43,512 nt of DNA from Sphingomonadaceae bacterium (GTDB taxonomy: Bacteria; Pseudomonadota; Alphaproteobacteria; Sphingomonadales; Sphingomonadaceae). Both the position numbers and the translations under genes were made by a program. Numbering within the stretch: position 1 is the stretch's first letter; each line of letters starts with the position of its first letter. The notes below the pieces were generated by a model. The model was given only the letters and a program-made list of their open reading frames with translations, did not search any database and was not told the origin of the DNA. The stretch covers positions 1 through 43,512 of the forward strand of contig JANYGC010000054.1 of NCBI GenBank assembly GCA_025359425.1, in the 5' to 3' direction. Of this stretch, positions 1 to 9,791 are shown piece after piece.

Positions 1-22
1 CCACTTGAAAGGGTAAGGCTTC

Positions 23-901
23 ATGGCCTCGCTTAAGGAACTCAAAGGGCGGATCAACTCGGTCAAATCGACCCAGAAGATCACCAAGGCCAAGCAGATG
101 GTCGCCGCCGCCAAGCTGCGCAAGGCGCAGGCCAATGCCGAGGCCGCGCGGCCCTATGCCACGCGCTTTGCCGCAGTGATGGCCAGCTTGTCGAGCAAAG
201 TTGCCGGTAACGACGGCGCGCCCAAGCTGATGGCCGGGACCGGCAAAGACCAGGTCCATCTGCTGGTCGTCGCCAATTCGGACAAGGGCCTGGCGGGCGC
301 ATTCAACGCCAACATCGTCAAGGCCGCACTGGTCGAGGCGAAGGCGCTCGACGCCGCCGGCAAAACCGTGCTGTTCTACCTGATCGGCCGCAAGGGCCGC
401 GCGGTGATCCGCCGCGCTTACCCGCAAGCGATCGCCGCATCGTATGACACCACCGAAGTTCGCGAGCCCGGCTTTGCCGAAGCCTCCAACGTGGCTGGCG
501 AGCTGATCGCGCTGTACGAGGCGGGCAAGTTCGACGTCGCGCACCTGTTCTATTCGCGCTTCCGCAGCGCCCTGGTGCAGGAACCGACGCATCGGCAGAT
601 CATCCCGGTGCCCGCACCTGATGTCGCCGCAACCACCAGCGGCGGCGCGGCGGTGGAGTACGAGCCCGAGGAAGACGAAATCCTCGCCGACCTGCTCCCG
701 CGCTACCTCAAGACCCAGCTGTTCGGCGCATTGCTCGAAAATCAGGCGTCGGAGCAAGGCGCATCGATGACCGCCATGGACAACGCCACGCGCAATGCGG
801 GCGATCTGATCCAGAAGCTGACCATCCAGTACAACCGCAGCCGCCAGGCCGCGATCACGACCGAACTCATCGAGATTATCGCGGGCGCTGAAGCGCTCTG
901 A
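23..901 (+). CDS. atpG: F1Fo ATP synthase gamma subunit
   Basis: Central rotor-shaft subunit of the F1 sector; it turns inside the alpha3beta3 hexamer and couples proton flow to ATP synthesis at the inner membrane. The 292-residue product has the family length. It opens with the conserved [20 protein letters not shown] helix and ends with the matching C-terminal helix ([14 protein letters not shown], then [20 protein letters not shown]), the two halves of the antiparallel coiled coil. An AAGG-type ribosome-binding site lies just upstream of the ATG. It is followed by atpD after 30 bases, so it belongs to the atpHAGDC-type operon, whose atpA should lie just left of the window. Identification is secure. 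Confidence 0.98.
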   Translation: MASLKELKGRINSVKSTQKITKAKQMVAAAKLRKAQANAEAARPYATRFAAVMASLSSKVAGNDGAPKLMAGTGKDQVHLLVVANSDKGLAGAFNANIVKAALVEAKALDAAGKTVLFYLIGRKGRAVIRRAYPQAIAASYDTTEVREPGFAEASNVAGELIALYEAGKFDVAHLFYSRFRSALVQEPTHRQIIPVPAPDVAATTSGGAAVEYEPEEDEILADLLPRYLKTQLFGALLENQASEQGASMTAMDNATRNAGDLIQKLTIQYNRSRQAAITTELIEIIAGAEAL

Positions 902-2410
<1,509 letters not shown>

Positions 2411-2417
2411 ACAAAAG

Positions 2418-2512
2418 TCCCCCTCCCGCTTGCGGGAGGGGTTAGGGGTGGGCCAGTCCTGCCTCAAGCACACAGACCCACCCCCGACCCCTCCCGCAAG
2501 CGGGAGGGGGGA
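2418..2512. repeat. Paired palindromic repeat between atpD and atpC
   Basis: Two inverted arms (2418-2453 and about 2476-2512) face each other across a loop of some 22 bases. Each arm is itself a perfect palindrome (CCCTCCCGCTTGCGGGAGGG) followed by a GGGGTGGG-type block. The right arm ends in GGAGGGGGGAG seven bases before the atpC ATG, so it also provides atpC's ribosome-binding site. The layout resembles the main repeat family of this window, but the core sequence differs. Confidence 0.85.
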
Positions 2513-2520
2513 GAAACCAA

Positions 2521-2775
2521 ATGCTCCACTTCGAACTCGTCACCCCGGCCCGCCTCGTCCGCTCGGAAGAGGTTTATATGGTCACCGTGCCCGGCACCGA
2601 GGGCGACTTCGGCGTGCTCGAAGGCCACGCCCCGGTCATGTCAACGATCCGCGACGGCGCGCTGCAGGTCTTCAAGACCGAAGGCGCGGCGCCCGAACTG
2701 GTGATGATCCAGGGCGGGTTTGCCGAAGTCGGTGAGAACGGGCTGACCGTCTTGGCGGAATACGTCGAGGGCTAG
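2521..2775 (+). CDS. atpC: F1Fo ATP synthase epsilon subunit, short form
   Basis: Epsilon subunit of the F1 central stalk, which inhibits ATP hydrolysis in many bacteria. The 84 residues ([20 protein letters not shown], then [19 protein letters not shown]) match the N-terminal beta-sandwich domain of AtpC. The C-terminal two-helix domain of the usual 130-140 residue protein is absent. Short epsilon subunits of this kind occur in alphaproteobacteria, where another inhibitor (the zeta/DUF1476 type) can regulate the enzyme; that part is family knowledge. It is translated from a ribosome-binding site that lies in the right arm of the preceding repeat. It closes the atp operon and is followed by a terminator hairpin. 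Confidence 0.96.
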   Translation: MLHFELVTPARLVRSEEVYMVTVPGTEGDFGVLEGHAPVMSTIRDGALQVFKTEGAAPELVMIQGGFAEVGENGLTVLAEYVEG

Positions 2776-2797
2776 TCGCCTTCGGGCAGCGCAATTG

Positions 2798-2826
2798 AAA
2801 AGGGCGGTCCATCGGGCCGCCCTTAT
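2798..2826. terminator. Bidirectional rho-independent-type hairpin
   Basis: AAGGGCGG at 2800-2807 pairs with CCGCCCTT at 2817-2824 around a nine-base loop. It is preceded by GAAAA and followed by ATTCATT. It lies between the convergent atpC and the leftward acyltransferase gene and could end both transcripts. The T tracts are short, so efficiency is uncertain. Confidence 0.6.
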
Positions 2827-3993
2827 TCATTCCGCCGGAACCGCCGTGCGGCGCTGCGCCAGGATCCGCCCCGGCCAATCCAGCAGCCAAACCACCAGCG
2901 GCTTGAGCCGGTGCTTCTGCAATTCGCTGACCTGCGCGACCGCGAGCACAATCCCCCAGGTGGCGAGGAATACGCTCCACGAGCCGAGCAACGGAACCCC
3001 CAGCGTGATCAGCGCCGCACCTGCCAGCAGCATCGCCGGTTGATGCAACAGATACAGCGTGAACGAGCGGGCGGTGAGCCACTTGACCGGGCGTGCGATT
3101 GGCCGCAACGCGCGCTCCAGCCACGGGCTAAGCGCCTGCGCCCCGACAAAATGCGCCGCCATCGACAGCCCAAGCAGTGTATCGGTCAGCACGTAGCGCG
3201 ACCAGCTCAGCCCGGCGCGCCAGTTGTCCTGGCCCATCACCCCCGCCAGCCATTCACCTGCATGGCGAGTCCAGCTCAGGTTGTCGTCAAGGTACAGGAC
3301 CAGCGCCGGCTGGACGAACAGGAGCAGGCCGAGCGCCGGGCTGACCCGATGCGTTTGGCTCCAGTGATAGACCCCCCAGCCCAGCGCCCAGATCGGGAAC
3401 AGCAGCAGGATCTTGTAGCCCGCGATCAGGCAAGCGAGCGCAGTCAATGCCACCCGCTGCCAGCCGCGGAAATAGAACAGCCCGGCAAAGATCAGGTAGT
3501 ACCAGAACTCGTAAGCAATCGACCAATAGGGCGTGTTCGAGAACATCTGGGCTGAGACTGCCCAGCTTTCGTTGAGAAACAGCCCGCCCAGCACCAGCCG
3601 CACCAGCACCGAGCCATCGGTGACCAGCCCATCGTAAAGCTGCGGCACCAAGGCCAGCCCGATCCGGTCGAACAGCAAGGTCGCCAGCAGGCACGGCAGC
3701 GCGACCGAATAAATCCGCGTCAGGCGGCTGACCGCATAGGCCGTTGGCGTGTGCTCGCGGGTCTGCGCGGCGAAGGCGATGACGAAACCCGAGAGCACAA
3801 AGAACACCACCACCGCTTCATGCCCGAACGCATTCCATACCGCGCGGTGGCCGCCCAGCAGAGCAAAGCCATTGATGTGGAACAGCACAACCTCGGTCGC
3901 CGCGAGCAGGCGCAACAGCTCGAGGTACAGCGACAGCCCCGGCGCAATCGCGCCCGGTTTTGGCAGTCCGTCGGTGGCTGCGATCTGCCCCAT
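2827..3993 (-). CDS. Acyltransferase 3 family membrane protein (OafA/YrhL-like)
   Basis: Integral membrane O-acyltransferase family, whose members transfer acetyl or other acyl groups to cell-surface sugars. The 388-residue protein has the usual length and about ten hydrophobic segments. Its N-terminus (YLELLRLLAATEVVLFHING) contains the family's first-helix R and H motif, and VVVFFVLSGFVIAFA matches the conserved F-F-x-LSGF block. The acceptor cannot be told from the sequence. It is the last gene of a leftward run (DUF6265-like, PhzF-like, this gene), starting 29 bases after the PhzF gene ends. The start has only a weak ribosome-binding site, so it may be slightly misplaced. Confidence 0.9.
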   Translation of the reverse strand: MGQIAATDGLPKPGAIAPGLSLYLELLRLLAATEVVLFHINGFALLGGHRAVWNAFGHEAVVVFFVLSGFVIAFAAQTREHTPTAYAVSRLTRIYSVALPCLLATLLFDRIGLALVPQLYDGLVTDGSVLVRLVLGGLFLNESWAVSAQMFSNTPYWSIAYEFWYYLIFAGLFYFRGWQRVALTALACLIAGYKILLLFPIWALGWGVYHWSQTHRVSPALGLLLFVQPALVLYLDDNLSWTRHAGEWLAGVMGQDNWRAGLSWSRYVLTDTLLGLSMAAHFVGAQALSPWLERALRPIARPVKWLTARSFTLYLLHQPAMLLAGAALITLGVPLLGSWSVFLATWGIVLAVAQVSELQKHRLKPLVVWLLDWPGRILAQRRTAVPAE

Positions 3994-4022
3994 CCGCGCG
4001 GCATTAGCGCAGAGACGTAAAT

Positions 4023-4862
4023 TTAGAGTTGGACCTCACCCCGCACACAAGTGACGCAATTCCCGCCGACGTGGATGTCTGTCCCGTCGATGCGGATGTC
4101 GATCCAGCCGTCGCGGCCGAGTTGGCGGCCCTGGCTGGCGCGATAAGCGCTGCCGTCGCCAATCTGACCCAAGGCCAGCCGGTACGCCGCGACCGCGCCG
4201 TTGCCGCTGCCGCAAACTGGGTCCTCGGGGATGCCGTCGCCCGGGGCAAAGCTGCGGACCACCACGCGCTCGCCCTGCGCGGCATAGAGCGTCGCTCCGG
4301 TCAGGCCGTGTCGCTCGTAATAGGCGGTCAGCCGCGCCGGATCGTGCTGCAGATTTTCCAGCGCTTCGATCTCGGCCAGTTCGGCGATCAACCAGACCGG
4401 GCCGACATCGACTGCTTTCGCCGGGCCATTCAGCGCGGAGCCACCAATCCACGCTGCCGCCTCATCCCCGCCCGGGGCATCGTTCACCGCATAGCGCGGC
4501 AGGCGAAACGACAGCGCGCCATTGGCCAGAGTCAGCTCGACCAGCCCGACCGCACATTGCTGGACCAGCTTGCCGTTCTGGGCAGCCGCGATCCCCGCCT
4601 CAAGCACCGCATGCGCCGTGCCCAGCGTCGGATGCCCGGCGAACGGCAGTTCGGCCTTGGGGGTGAATATCCGCACCCGGTAATCGGCCGCCGGATCGCT
4701 CGGCGGAAGGACAAAGGTCGTCTCAGACAGGTTCGTCCAGTTCGCAAATCCCTGCATCTCGGCGAAGGACAGCCCCTCGCCATCGAGCACCACCGCGACC
4801 GGGTTGCCCTTGAACGCTACCTGCGTAAACACATCGACCTGACTGAATTGCCGCGCCCGCAT
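4023..4862 (-). CDS. PhzF-family isomerase/epimerase-like protein
   Basis: A 279-residue member of the PhzF (phenazine biosynthesis-like, diaminopimelate-epimerase fold) family. It begins MRARQFSQVDVFTQVAFKGN, the family start with the N-P-V-A-V motif just after. It carries SFAEMQGFANWTNLSETTFV with the catalytic-type glutamate, PFAGHPTLGTAHAV, and a C-terminal DPVCGSGNGAVAAY block. An open frame extends further upstream, but homology begins at the ATG at 4862. No phenazine genes are nearby, so the substrate is unknown; most members are general metabolic isomerases. It follows the DUF6265-like gene by five bases, suggesting translational coupling. Confidence 0.93.
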   Translation of the reverse strand: MRARQFSQVDVFTQVAFKGNPVAVVLDGEGLSFAEMQGFANWTNLSETTFVLPPSDPAADYRVRIFTPKAELPFAGHPTLGTAHAVLEAGIAAAQNGKLVQQCAVGLVELTLANGALSFRLPRYAVNDAPGGDEAAAWIGGSALNGPAKAVDVGPVWLIAELAEIEALENLQHDPARLTAYYERHGLTGATLYAAQGERVVVRSFAPGDGIPEDPVCGSGNGAVAAYRLALGQIGDGSAYRASQGRQLGRDGWIDIRIDGTDIHVGGNCVTCVRGEVQL

Positions 4863-4867
4863 TGCCG

Positions 4868-5338
4868 TTACTCCACCTGATCGCGCGGCGGCACCACCGG
4901 GCGATAATTCCACCGCACCGTCTGGCTGCCGTCGAGCTTGGAAATCTCCGCCATCAGCAGCTTGCCCTGGCGCCAGTAACGGATCCGCTGCGGGTAATCG
5001 TGCGCCGGGTTGGCAAATTCGATCGCCTCGGCGCTGATCAGCACCAGTGGAAACTCGACCGGCGGCTGGCCATCGACCTGCGCAATATAAGCGAGCGAGC
5101 CGTCCTTGCGGGTCTTGATCTGGGTTAGCTCCCAGCTTTTGAGGTCGGGGCCAAAGCCGCTGCGCGACAGACCCAGCATCACTCCGCCGCGCGGGTCGGT
5201 CCACAGTTCGTCGGCCCAGTTGGCCCCGTCTTGCATCGCCCAGACCCCGGCGAGCCAGGCCGGGAGCACCGGCTGCGCCACGGTTTGTGCGGACAAAGGA
5301 GCGGCCAGTAGCAGTGCGGCCAGAAACAGTTTTTTCAT
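4868..5338 (-). CDS. Exported DUF6265-like protein
   Basis: A 156-residue protein with a clear Sec signal peptide (MKKLFLAALLLAAPLSAQT) and a mature part rich in W, G and beta-strand patterns. LPAWLAGVWAMQDGANWADE, GGVMLGLSRSG and IEFANPAHDYPQRIRY are typical of the DUF6265 family of periplasmic proteins. No function is established for the family as far as I know. An upstream in-frame start exists at 5395, but the signal peptide fixes the ATG at 5338. It is the first gene of the leftward run with the PhzF-like and acyltransferase genes. Confidence 0.85.
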   Translation of the reverse strand: MKKLFLAALLLAAPLSAQTVAQPVLPAWLAGVWAMQDGANWADELWTDPRGGVMLGLSRSGFGPDLKSWELTQIKTRKDGSLAYIAQVDGQPPVEFPLVLISAEAIEFANPAHDYPQRIRYWRQGKLLMAEISKLDGSQTVRWNYRPVVPPRDQVE

Positions 5339-5546
5339 AAGCTGGTCATTTGCGTCCCGGCGGTGAACCGCGCCTGTAGCGCCTCGGACATGCACTGCAA
5401 AGAGCGCGACCTTATTGCCGAGCGCTGCATTATGGTTCCAGCCATTAGGAAATCCTCAAAGTTTAGTGGTTATTCACCATTCCGATAAGCCAAGGGGAAG
5501 GCATGTTGATGCATGCTAGTCCTCAAATATCAGAGGTTTGGACACG
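5339..5546. promoter_or_regulatory. Divergent intergenic region upstream of cpaF
   Basis: This 208-base spacer separates the leftward DUF6265-like gene from the rightward cpaF gene and should hold both promoters. It is AT-richer than its surroundings in the right half (about 5450-5535). I see no convincing small gene, and no promoter element clear enough to assign. Confidence 0.4.
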
Positions 5547-7088
5547 ATGAGCGCTTTTGGTCGACGCAATGGTGCGGGTAGCATGGAACCCGGCGCGCGC
5601 CCGCAATTTGGTGTCGCTCGCCCGATGAAGGGCGGCTCGGAACAAGCCAAATCGCAGAATCCCGTGCCCACTGGCGGCGATCAATTCCCGCCGCTGCCCG
5701 GTGAAGACAGCGCGATGGCACTGCCTCCGCTCGATGGCGGCATGAACAACAAGAATGCCGACGCGATGACCCGGCTCGCCGACCGCGTCAACAGCGTCCA
5801 TGAAAACCAGTATAACGCCGAGGGCTTCGAGGCCTCGGTCCACAAGATCAAGGAGCAGGTGCTGCCGCGCCTGCTTGAACGGGTCGATCCCGAGGCCGCC
5901 GCTACACTCAGCAAAGACGAGCTGAGCGAGGAATTCCGCCCGATCATCATCGAAGTGCTGGCCGAACTGAAGGTCACGCTCAACCGGCGCGAACAGTTTG
6001 CGCTCGAAAAGGTGCTGATCGACGAATTGCTCGGGTTCGGCCCGCTTGAGGAATTGCTCAACGATCCCGATATTTCGGACATCATGGTCAATGGCCCGGA
6101 CCAGACCTACATTGAAAAGAAGGGCCGGCTGACGCTTGCTCCGATCCGCTTCCGCGACGAGCAGCATCTGTTCCAGATCGCCCAGCGGATCGTCAACCAG
6201 GTCGGCCGCCGCGTCGACCAGACCACCCCGCTGGCCGATGCCCGCCTCAAGGATGGCAGCCGCGTCAACGTCATTGTCCCGCCGCTGTCGCTGCGCGGCA
6301 CCGCGATCTCGATTCGTAAGTTTTCCGAAAAGCCGATCACCATCGATATGCTCAAGGAATTCGGCTCGATGAGCGAGAAGATGGCGACCACCTTGAAGAT
6401 CGCGGGCGCCTGCCGGATGAACATCGTCATCTCGGGCGGTACCGGTTCGGGCAAGACCACCATGCTCAATGCGCTGTCGAAGATGATCGACCCGGGTGAG
6501 CGCGTGCTGACGATCGAAGACGCCGCCGAACTCCGTCTCCAGCAGCCGCACTGGCTGCCGCTCGAAACACGTCCGCCCAACCTTGAAGGCCAGGGCGCGA
6601 TCACCATCGGCGATCTGGTCAAGAACGCGCTGCGGATGCGGCCAGACCGGATCATTCTGGGCGAAATTCGCGGCGCGGAAGCGTTCGATCTGCTCGCCGC
6701 GATGAACACCGGCCATGATGGTTCGATGTGTACGCTGCACGCCAACTCCCCGCGCGAATGTCTCGGCCGGATGGAAAACATGATCCTGATGGGCGACATC
6801 AAGATCCCCAAGGAAGCCATCAGCCGCCAGATCGCCGAATCGGTCGACATCATCGTCCAGGTCAAGCGCCTCCGCGACGGTTCGCGCCGCACCACCGAGA
6901 TCACCGAAGTGATCGGGATGGAAGGCGACGTGATCGTCACCCAGTCGCTGTTCAAGTTCGAATACCTCGACGAAAGCGAAGACGGCACGATCATCGGCGA
7001 ATTCCGCCCTTCTGGCCTGCGCCCCTACACGCTCGAAAAGGCCCGCCAGTTCGGGTTCGATCAGGCGTATCTTGAGGCGTGTTTGTAG
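5547..7088 (+). CDS. cpaF: CpaF/TadA-type secretion ATPase
   Basis: Hexameric ATPase that powers assembly of Tad/Flp pili or a related type II/IV secretion machine at the cytoplasmic face of the inner membrane. The 513-residue protein has a Pro/Gly-rich N-terminal tail, an N-terminal domain from about residue 70 to 270 (FGPLEELLNDPDISDIMVNG), and the Walker A loop GGTGSGKTT at 297-305. These are followed by the Asp box TIEDAAELRLQ, Walker B RPDRIILGEIRGAEAFDLL and the His box GHDGSMCTLHANSPRE. A TTG nine bases earlier is possible, but AGAGG is spaced for the ATG at 5547. The usual neighbours (cpaA-E, tadB/C, flp) are absent on both sides. Confidence 0.95.
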   Translation: MSAFGRRNGAGSMEPGARPQFGVARPMKGGSEQAKSQNPVPTGGDQFPPLPGEDSAMALPPLDGGMNNKNADAMTRLADRVNSVHENQYNAEGFEASVHKIKEQVLPRLLERVDPEAAATLSKDELSEEFRPIIIEVLAELKVTLNRREQFALEKVLIDELLGFGPLEELLNDPDISDIMVNGPDQTYIEKKGRLTLAPIRFRDEQHLFQIAQRIVNQVGRRVDQTTPLADARLKDGSRVNVIVPPLSLRGTAISIRKFSEKPITIDMLKEFGSMSEKMATTLKIAGACRMNIVISGGTGSGKTTMLNALSKMIDPGERVLTIEDAAELRLQQPHWLPLETRPPNLEGQGAITIGDLVKNALRMRPDRIILGEIRGAEAFDLLAAMNTGHDGSMCTLHANSPRECLGRMENMILMGDIKIPKEAISRQIAESVDIIVQVKRLRDGSRRTTEITEVIGMEGDVIVTQSLFKFEYLDESEDGTIIGEFRPSGLRPYTLEKARQFGFDQAYLEACL

Positions 7089-7091
7089 GGT

Positions 7092-7334
7092 TTAGCGGCT
7101 CTCCAGCCACGCCTTGAATGCCAAAGCCAGTAGCAGCATCGCGGCAAAGCTGCTCCAGAATGTCACCGCAACCCACGGCACCCAGCTGACCGCGTCGGGA
7201 TCGCTGCGGCCCTTGCGGCGGCGCTCGCCGCGCCAGCCGGCGACCGACAGCGCCAGCGCGATCAATCCGGGCAACAACAGGTAGCGCACCCAGGGTTCGT
7301 CGAAGCTATCGCGGATCGTCGCTTGCCAGTCCAT
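7092..7334 (-). CDS. Small two-helix membrane protein
   Basis: An 80-residue protein that I do not recognise. It has two hydrophobic segments (about 18-33, LLLPGLIALALSVAGW, and 51-73, VPWVAVTFWSSFAAMLLLAL) separated by a basic loop (RGERRRKGRSD). The base pattern is GC-rich at third positions like its neighbours, supporting real coding. It ends three bases from the convergent cpaF stop and starts 22 bases from the divergent transporter gene. Function unknown. Confidence 0.65.
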   Translation of the reverse strand: MDWQATIRDSFDEPWVRYLLLPGLIALALSVAGWRGERRRKGRSDPDAVSWVPWVAVTFWSSFAAMLLLALAFKAWLESR

Positions 7335-7356
7335 GTTCGCGCGTTAGAGCGCGACC

Positions 7357-8280
7357 ATGCGCCAAGTCCAGCCCGCTCCGCCCGTGCAGCAACCGATGCT
7401 CGCGCTGGGCCTGCGGCTGATGGCGGTCGCGGTGCTGACTACGCTGATGATGCTGGTCAAGTACACCGCCGGGACCGGGGTGCAGTTTGTCGAAATCCTG
7501 TTTTGGCGTCAGGTTCCGTCGGTTGTCCTCATTTTCGGCTGGTTGGCGCTGCGCGGGCAGGTCTCGCGGCTCAAAACGCAGCGCATCGGCAGCCATGGGC
7601 GACGCGCCATGCTTGGACTTACGGGCATGTTCTTCACGTTTGGCGCGCCGCTGCTCCTCCCGCTTGCGGTGAGCACCACGCTGGGGTTCACCACGCCGGT
7701 CTTCGCGGTGATCCTCTCGGCGCTGCTGCTGCGCGAGAAAGTCGGCCCGGTGCGCTGGCTGGCGGTGGCGTTGGGCTTTGCCGGGGTCGTGATCATCGCC
7801 CAGCCGGGCCATGCGCTGATCCCCCCGCTCGGTGCGGCGGTGGGTCTTGGCGCAGGCCTGATGGTGGCGTTGATCAGCATCCAGGTGCGCGATCTGGGGC
7901 GGACCGACGAGCCGCTGTCGATCGTTTTCTGGTTTGCTGCACTGTCTTCGCCGCTGCTGCTCGCGGTGCTGCCATTCGTCTATACGCAGCATACCGCGTG
8001 GCAGTGGTTCCTGCTCATATCGGGCGGTGTGCTCGGCTGCGTGGGCCAGCTGCTGCTGACCGCATCGCTGCGCTATGGTCAGGTCGCCAGCGTGATCGTG
8101 ATGGATTATTCGGCGCTGGTCTGGGCAACGCTGTACGGCTGGCTGGTGTGGAACGAGCTGCCCCCGGCGGCAACCTGGTGGGGCGCGCCGGTGATCATCG
8201 CCGCGGGCGGCGTGATCGCCTGGCGCGAGCAGAAACTCCACCGCCGCGCCCCGCCAGCTGCGGCGAGCAGTGGCGAATAG
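7357..8280 (+). CDS. EamA-family (DMT superfamily) transporter
   Basis: Inner-membrane permease of the drug/metabolite transporter superfamily. The 307 residues contain about ten transmembrane helices arranged as two EamA repeats (roughly 16-148 and 165-295). The first-helix region ends with VEILFWRQ, a common repeat-1 signature, and the second repeat includes ALVWATLYGWLVWNELP. Substrates of such proteins are very varied (amino acids, riboflavin, nucleobases), and nothing nearby narrows the choice. It is transcribed divergently from the small membrane protein gene. Family assignment is secure; function is not. Confidence 0.9.
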   Translation: MRQVQPAPPVQQPMLALGLRLMAVAVLTTLMMLVKYTAGTGVQFVEILFWRQVPSVVLIFGWLALRGQVSRLKTQRIGSHGRRAMLGLTGMFFTFGAPLLLPLAVSTTLGFTTPVFAVILSALLLREKVGPVRWLAVALGFAGVVIIAQPGHALIPPLGAAVGLGAGLMVALISIQVRDLGRTDEPLSIVFWFAALSSPLLLAVLPFVYTQHTAWQWFLLISGGVLGCVGQLLLTASLRYGQVASVIVMDYSALVWATLYGWLVWNELPPAATWWGAPVIIAAGGVIAWREQKLHRRAPPAAASSGE

Positions 8281-8374
8281 CCGGTCAGCGGATCACCCAC
8301 GGCAACACAAACATCAACCGTGCGTTAAAACAGCAGGTGTAGCGTCGCCCCCGATGCAATGTACGGAGAAGATC

Positions 8375-8506
8375 ATGCTCAAGAAACTTGTACTCGCCTT
8401 GGCAGCCAGTGGCCTCGTGCTCGGCGCGGCAGCTTGCAACACCGTCAAAGGTGTCGGCCGCGATATCCAGTCGGTCGGCGAAGCGGGCGATCGCGCGATC
8501 CGCTGA
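8375..8506 (+). CDS. Entericidin A/B-family small lipoprotein
   Basis: A 43-residue lipoprotein precursor starting MLKKLVLALAASGLVLGAAAC, with a lipobox at GAAAC and a short mature part (NTVKGVGRDIQSVGEAGDRA) that is the entericidin signature NT-x-G-x-G-x-D. Entericidins are small cell-envelope lipoproteins, first described as a toxin/antidote pair in enterics. In alphaproteobacteria they usually occur singly and are often stress-induced (family knowledge). GGAGAAGATC just before the ATG provides the ribosome-binding site. No partner gene is adjacent. Confidence 0.88.
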   Translation: MLKKLVLALAASGLVLGAAACNTVKGVGRDIQSVGEAGDRAIR

Positions 8507-8597
8507 TCCGGCGCGGATCACCGTTGATCGAGCCCCGTTTGCCGCCCAAATGCATCTGGTCTAATCTTTCCAGATGGCTGGATTGGGGAGATTTTGC

Positions 8598-9791
8598 GTG
8601 CGACGTTCACTAAGGCTGGGTTTCGCGGCCACCGCCATGAGCCTGTGCTGGGCTCCGGCCAGCGCCGATATCGTCGTCACGGGCAAGTCGCTCAAAGACA
8701 CCGCCGCCAACCTTGCCGCTTGCCTCGCACGGCGCTGCCCGCCCGATCAGGATGTTGCGGCGAGCGTGGCGCATGCCGAGAACCAGTTCGTCGCGGGCGA
8801 CTACCCCGGATCGCAGCGCACCTTGCATGCCTCGCTCGGGCGTAACCGCAAGCACGGCAAGACCTATCCGCTCGAAGTCTCGAACCTGCTGCGCGCCAAC
8901 AGCCGCGTGGCCGAGCATATGGGCGAGGCCAAGGACTTCCAGCTATCGGTGCTCGACATGCGCGACACGCTCAAGTCGGGCTACGGCGAGAACGATTTCC
9001 GCACCCTCGTCGCTCAGGTCGAAGTCGGCGACAGCCGTGCCAAACTGGGCTATCCCAATGAGGCCGAAGACATCTACGCCGGGGCCGAGGCCCGCGCGCT
9101 GGCGGCCAAGCAGTACCGCGTCGCCAGCTTCGCCCGGCTGCGCCGCGCGCTGATCGCCCGAACCCGCTATGATGCCGAGCCGACCGTGGCCAACCGCAAC
9201 AAGCTCAACGGCCTGCTCGACGTGTTGATCGCCCAACCGCTGCCCGGTTCGGACGATTTTGTGCTCGCTGCACAAGTCTTGCGCGCACGCGAAGATCGCA
9301 GGTCCGGATCGGGCGCGAGTACCGATGCGCTGGTGCGCAGCTTTGCGGCCAAAGGCGGAGCGACCCGGCCGGTGCTGCTCTACAGCGAACCGCTGACCCG
9401 GATCGATCCGCGCATTCCGGTGCCCGGCCAGCAAGACCAGCGCGACGCCTGGACCCGCTGGTCGACCAACCGCAACGGCGAATGGGTCGATGTCGGGTTC
9501 TGGGTCGGGCAGGACGGCCATGTCAGCGATGCCGAGGTGCTGCGCTCGTCCGGCGCGGTCGCTTGGGCCAAGCCGGTGCTCGGCAACGTCAACCGCCGGA
9601 TCTATGCTCCGCTGCGCAAGGACGCCGATTCCGCTCCTGGGTTTTACATGATCGAGCGCTACACCCTGACCGCGCGGGTTACCGAAGGCGAAACCGGCAC
9701 GCATCTGCGCACGCGCGAAGCCACGCCGCGGATCGAAATGCTCAGCCTGACCCCCGAAACCGCCGACGCGCCGCCAAGTCCGCAGGGCTAG
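8598..9791 (+). CDS. Periplasmic protein with TonB C-terminal-like domain
   Basis: A 397-residue exported protein. I place the start at the GTG at 8598 because GGGGAG lies seven bases upstream and the translation then opens with a clean signal peptide (RRSLRLGFAATAMSLCWAPASA). Residues about 35-260 are alpha-helical and repeat-like (tetratricopeptide-like in feel, AENQFVAGDYPGSQRTLHAS). Residues about 275-370 (RNGEWVDVGFWVGQDGHVSD, then AEVLRSSGAVAW) resemble the TonB C-terminal fold. No transmembrane anchor remains after cleavage, so it is not a classical TonB. A periplasmic or envelope function is inferred. Confidence 0.75.
   Translation: MRRSLRLGFAATAMSLCWAPASADIVVTGKSLKDTAANLAACLARRCPPDQDVAASVAHAENQFVAGDYPGSQRTLHASLGRNRKHGKTYPLEVSNLLRANSRVAEHMGEAKDFQLSVLDMRDTLKSGYGENDFRTLVAQVEVGDSRAKLGYPNEAEDIYAGAEARALAAKQYRVASFARLRRALIARTRYDAEPTVANRNKLNGLLDVLIAQPLPGSDDFVLAAQVLRAREDRRSGSGASTDALVRSFAAKGGATRPVLLYSEPLTRIDPRIPVPGQQDQRDAWTRWSTNRNGEWVDVGFWVGQDGHVSDAEVLRSSGAVAWAKPVLGNVNRRIYAPLRKDADSAPGFYMIERYTLTARVTEGETGTHLRTREATPRIEMLSLTPETADAPPSPQG

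Noticed and set aside
2430..2735. A plus-strand frame across the atpD-atpC repeat
   Set aside because: It translates the repeat and an alternative frame of atpC; the product is Pro/Arg-rich without protein character.
5523..6740. A 405-codon open frame antisense to cpaF
   Set aside because: Its composition (D, H, R, Q-rich) is the usual mirror of a GC-rich gene, and cpaF is unmistakable on the other strand.
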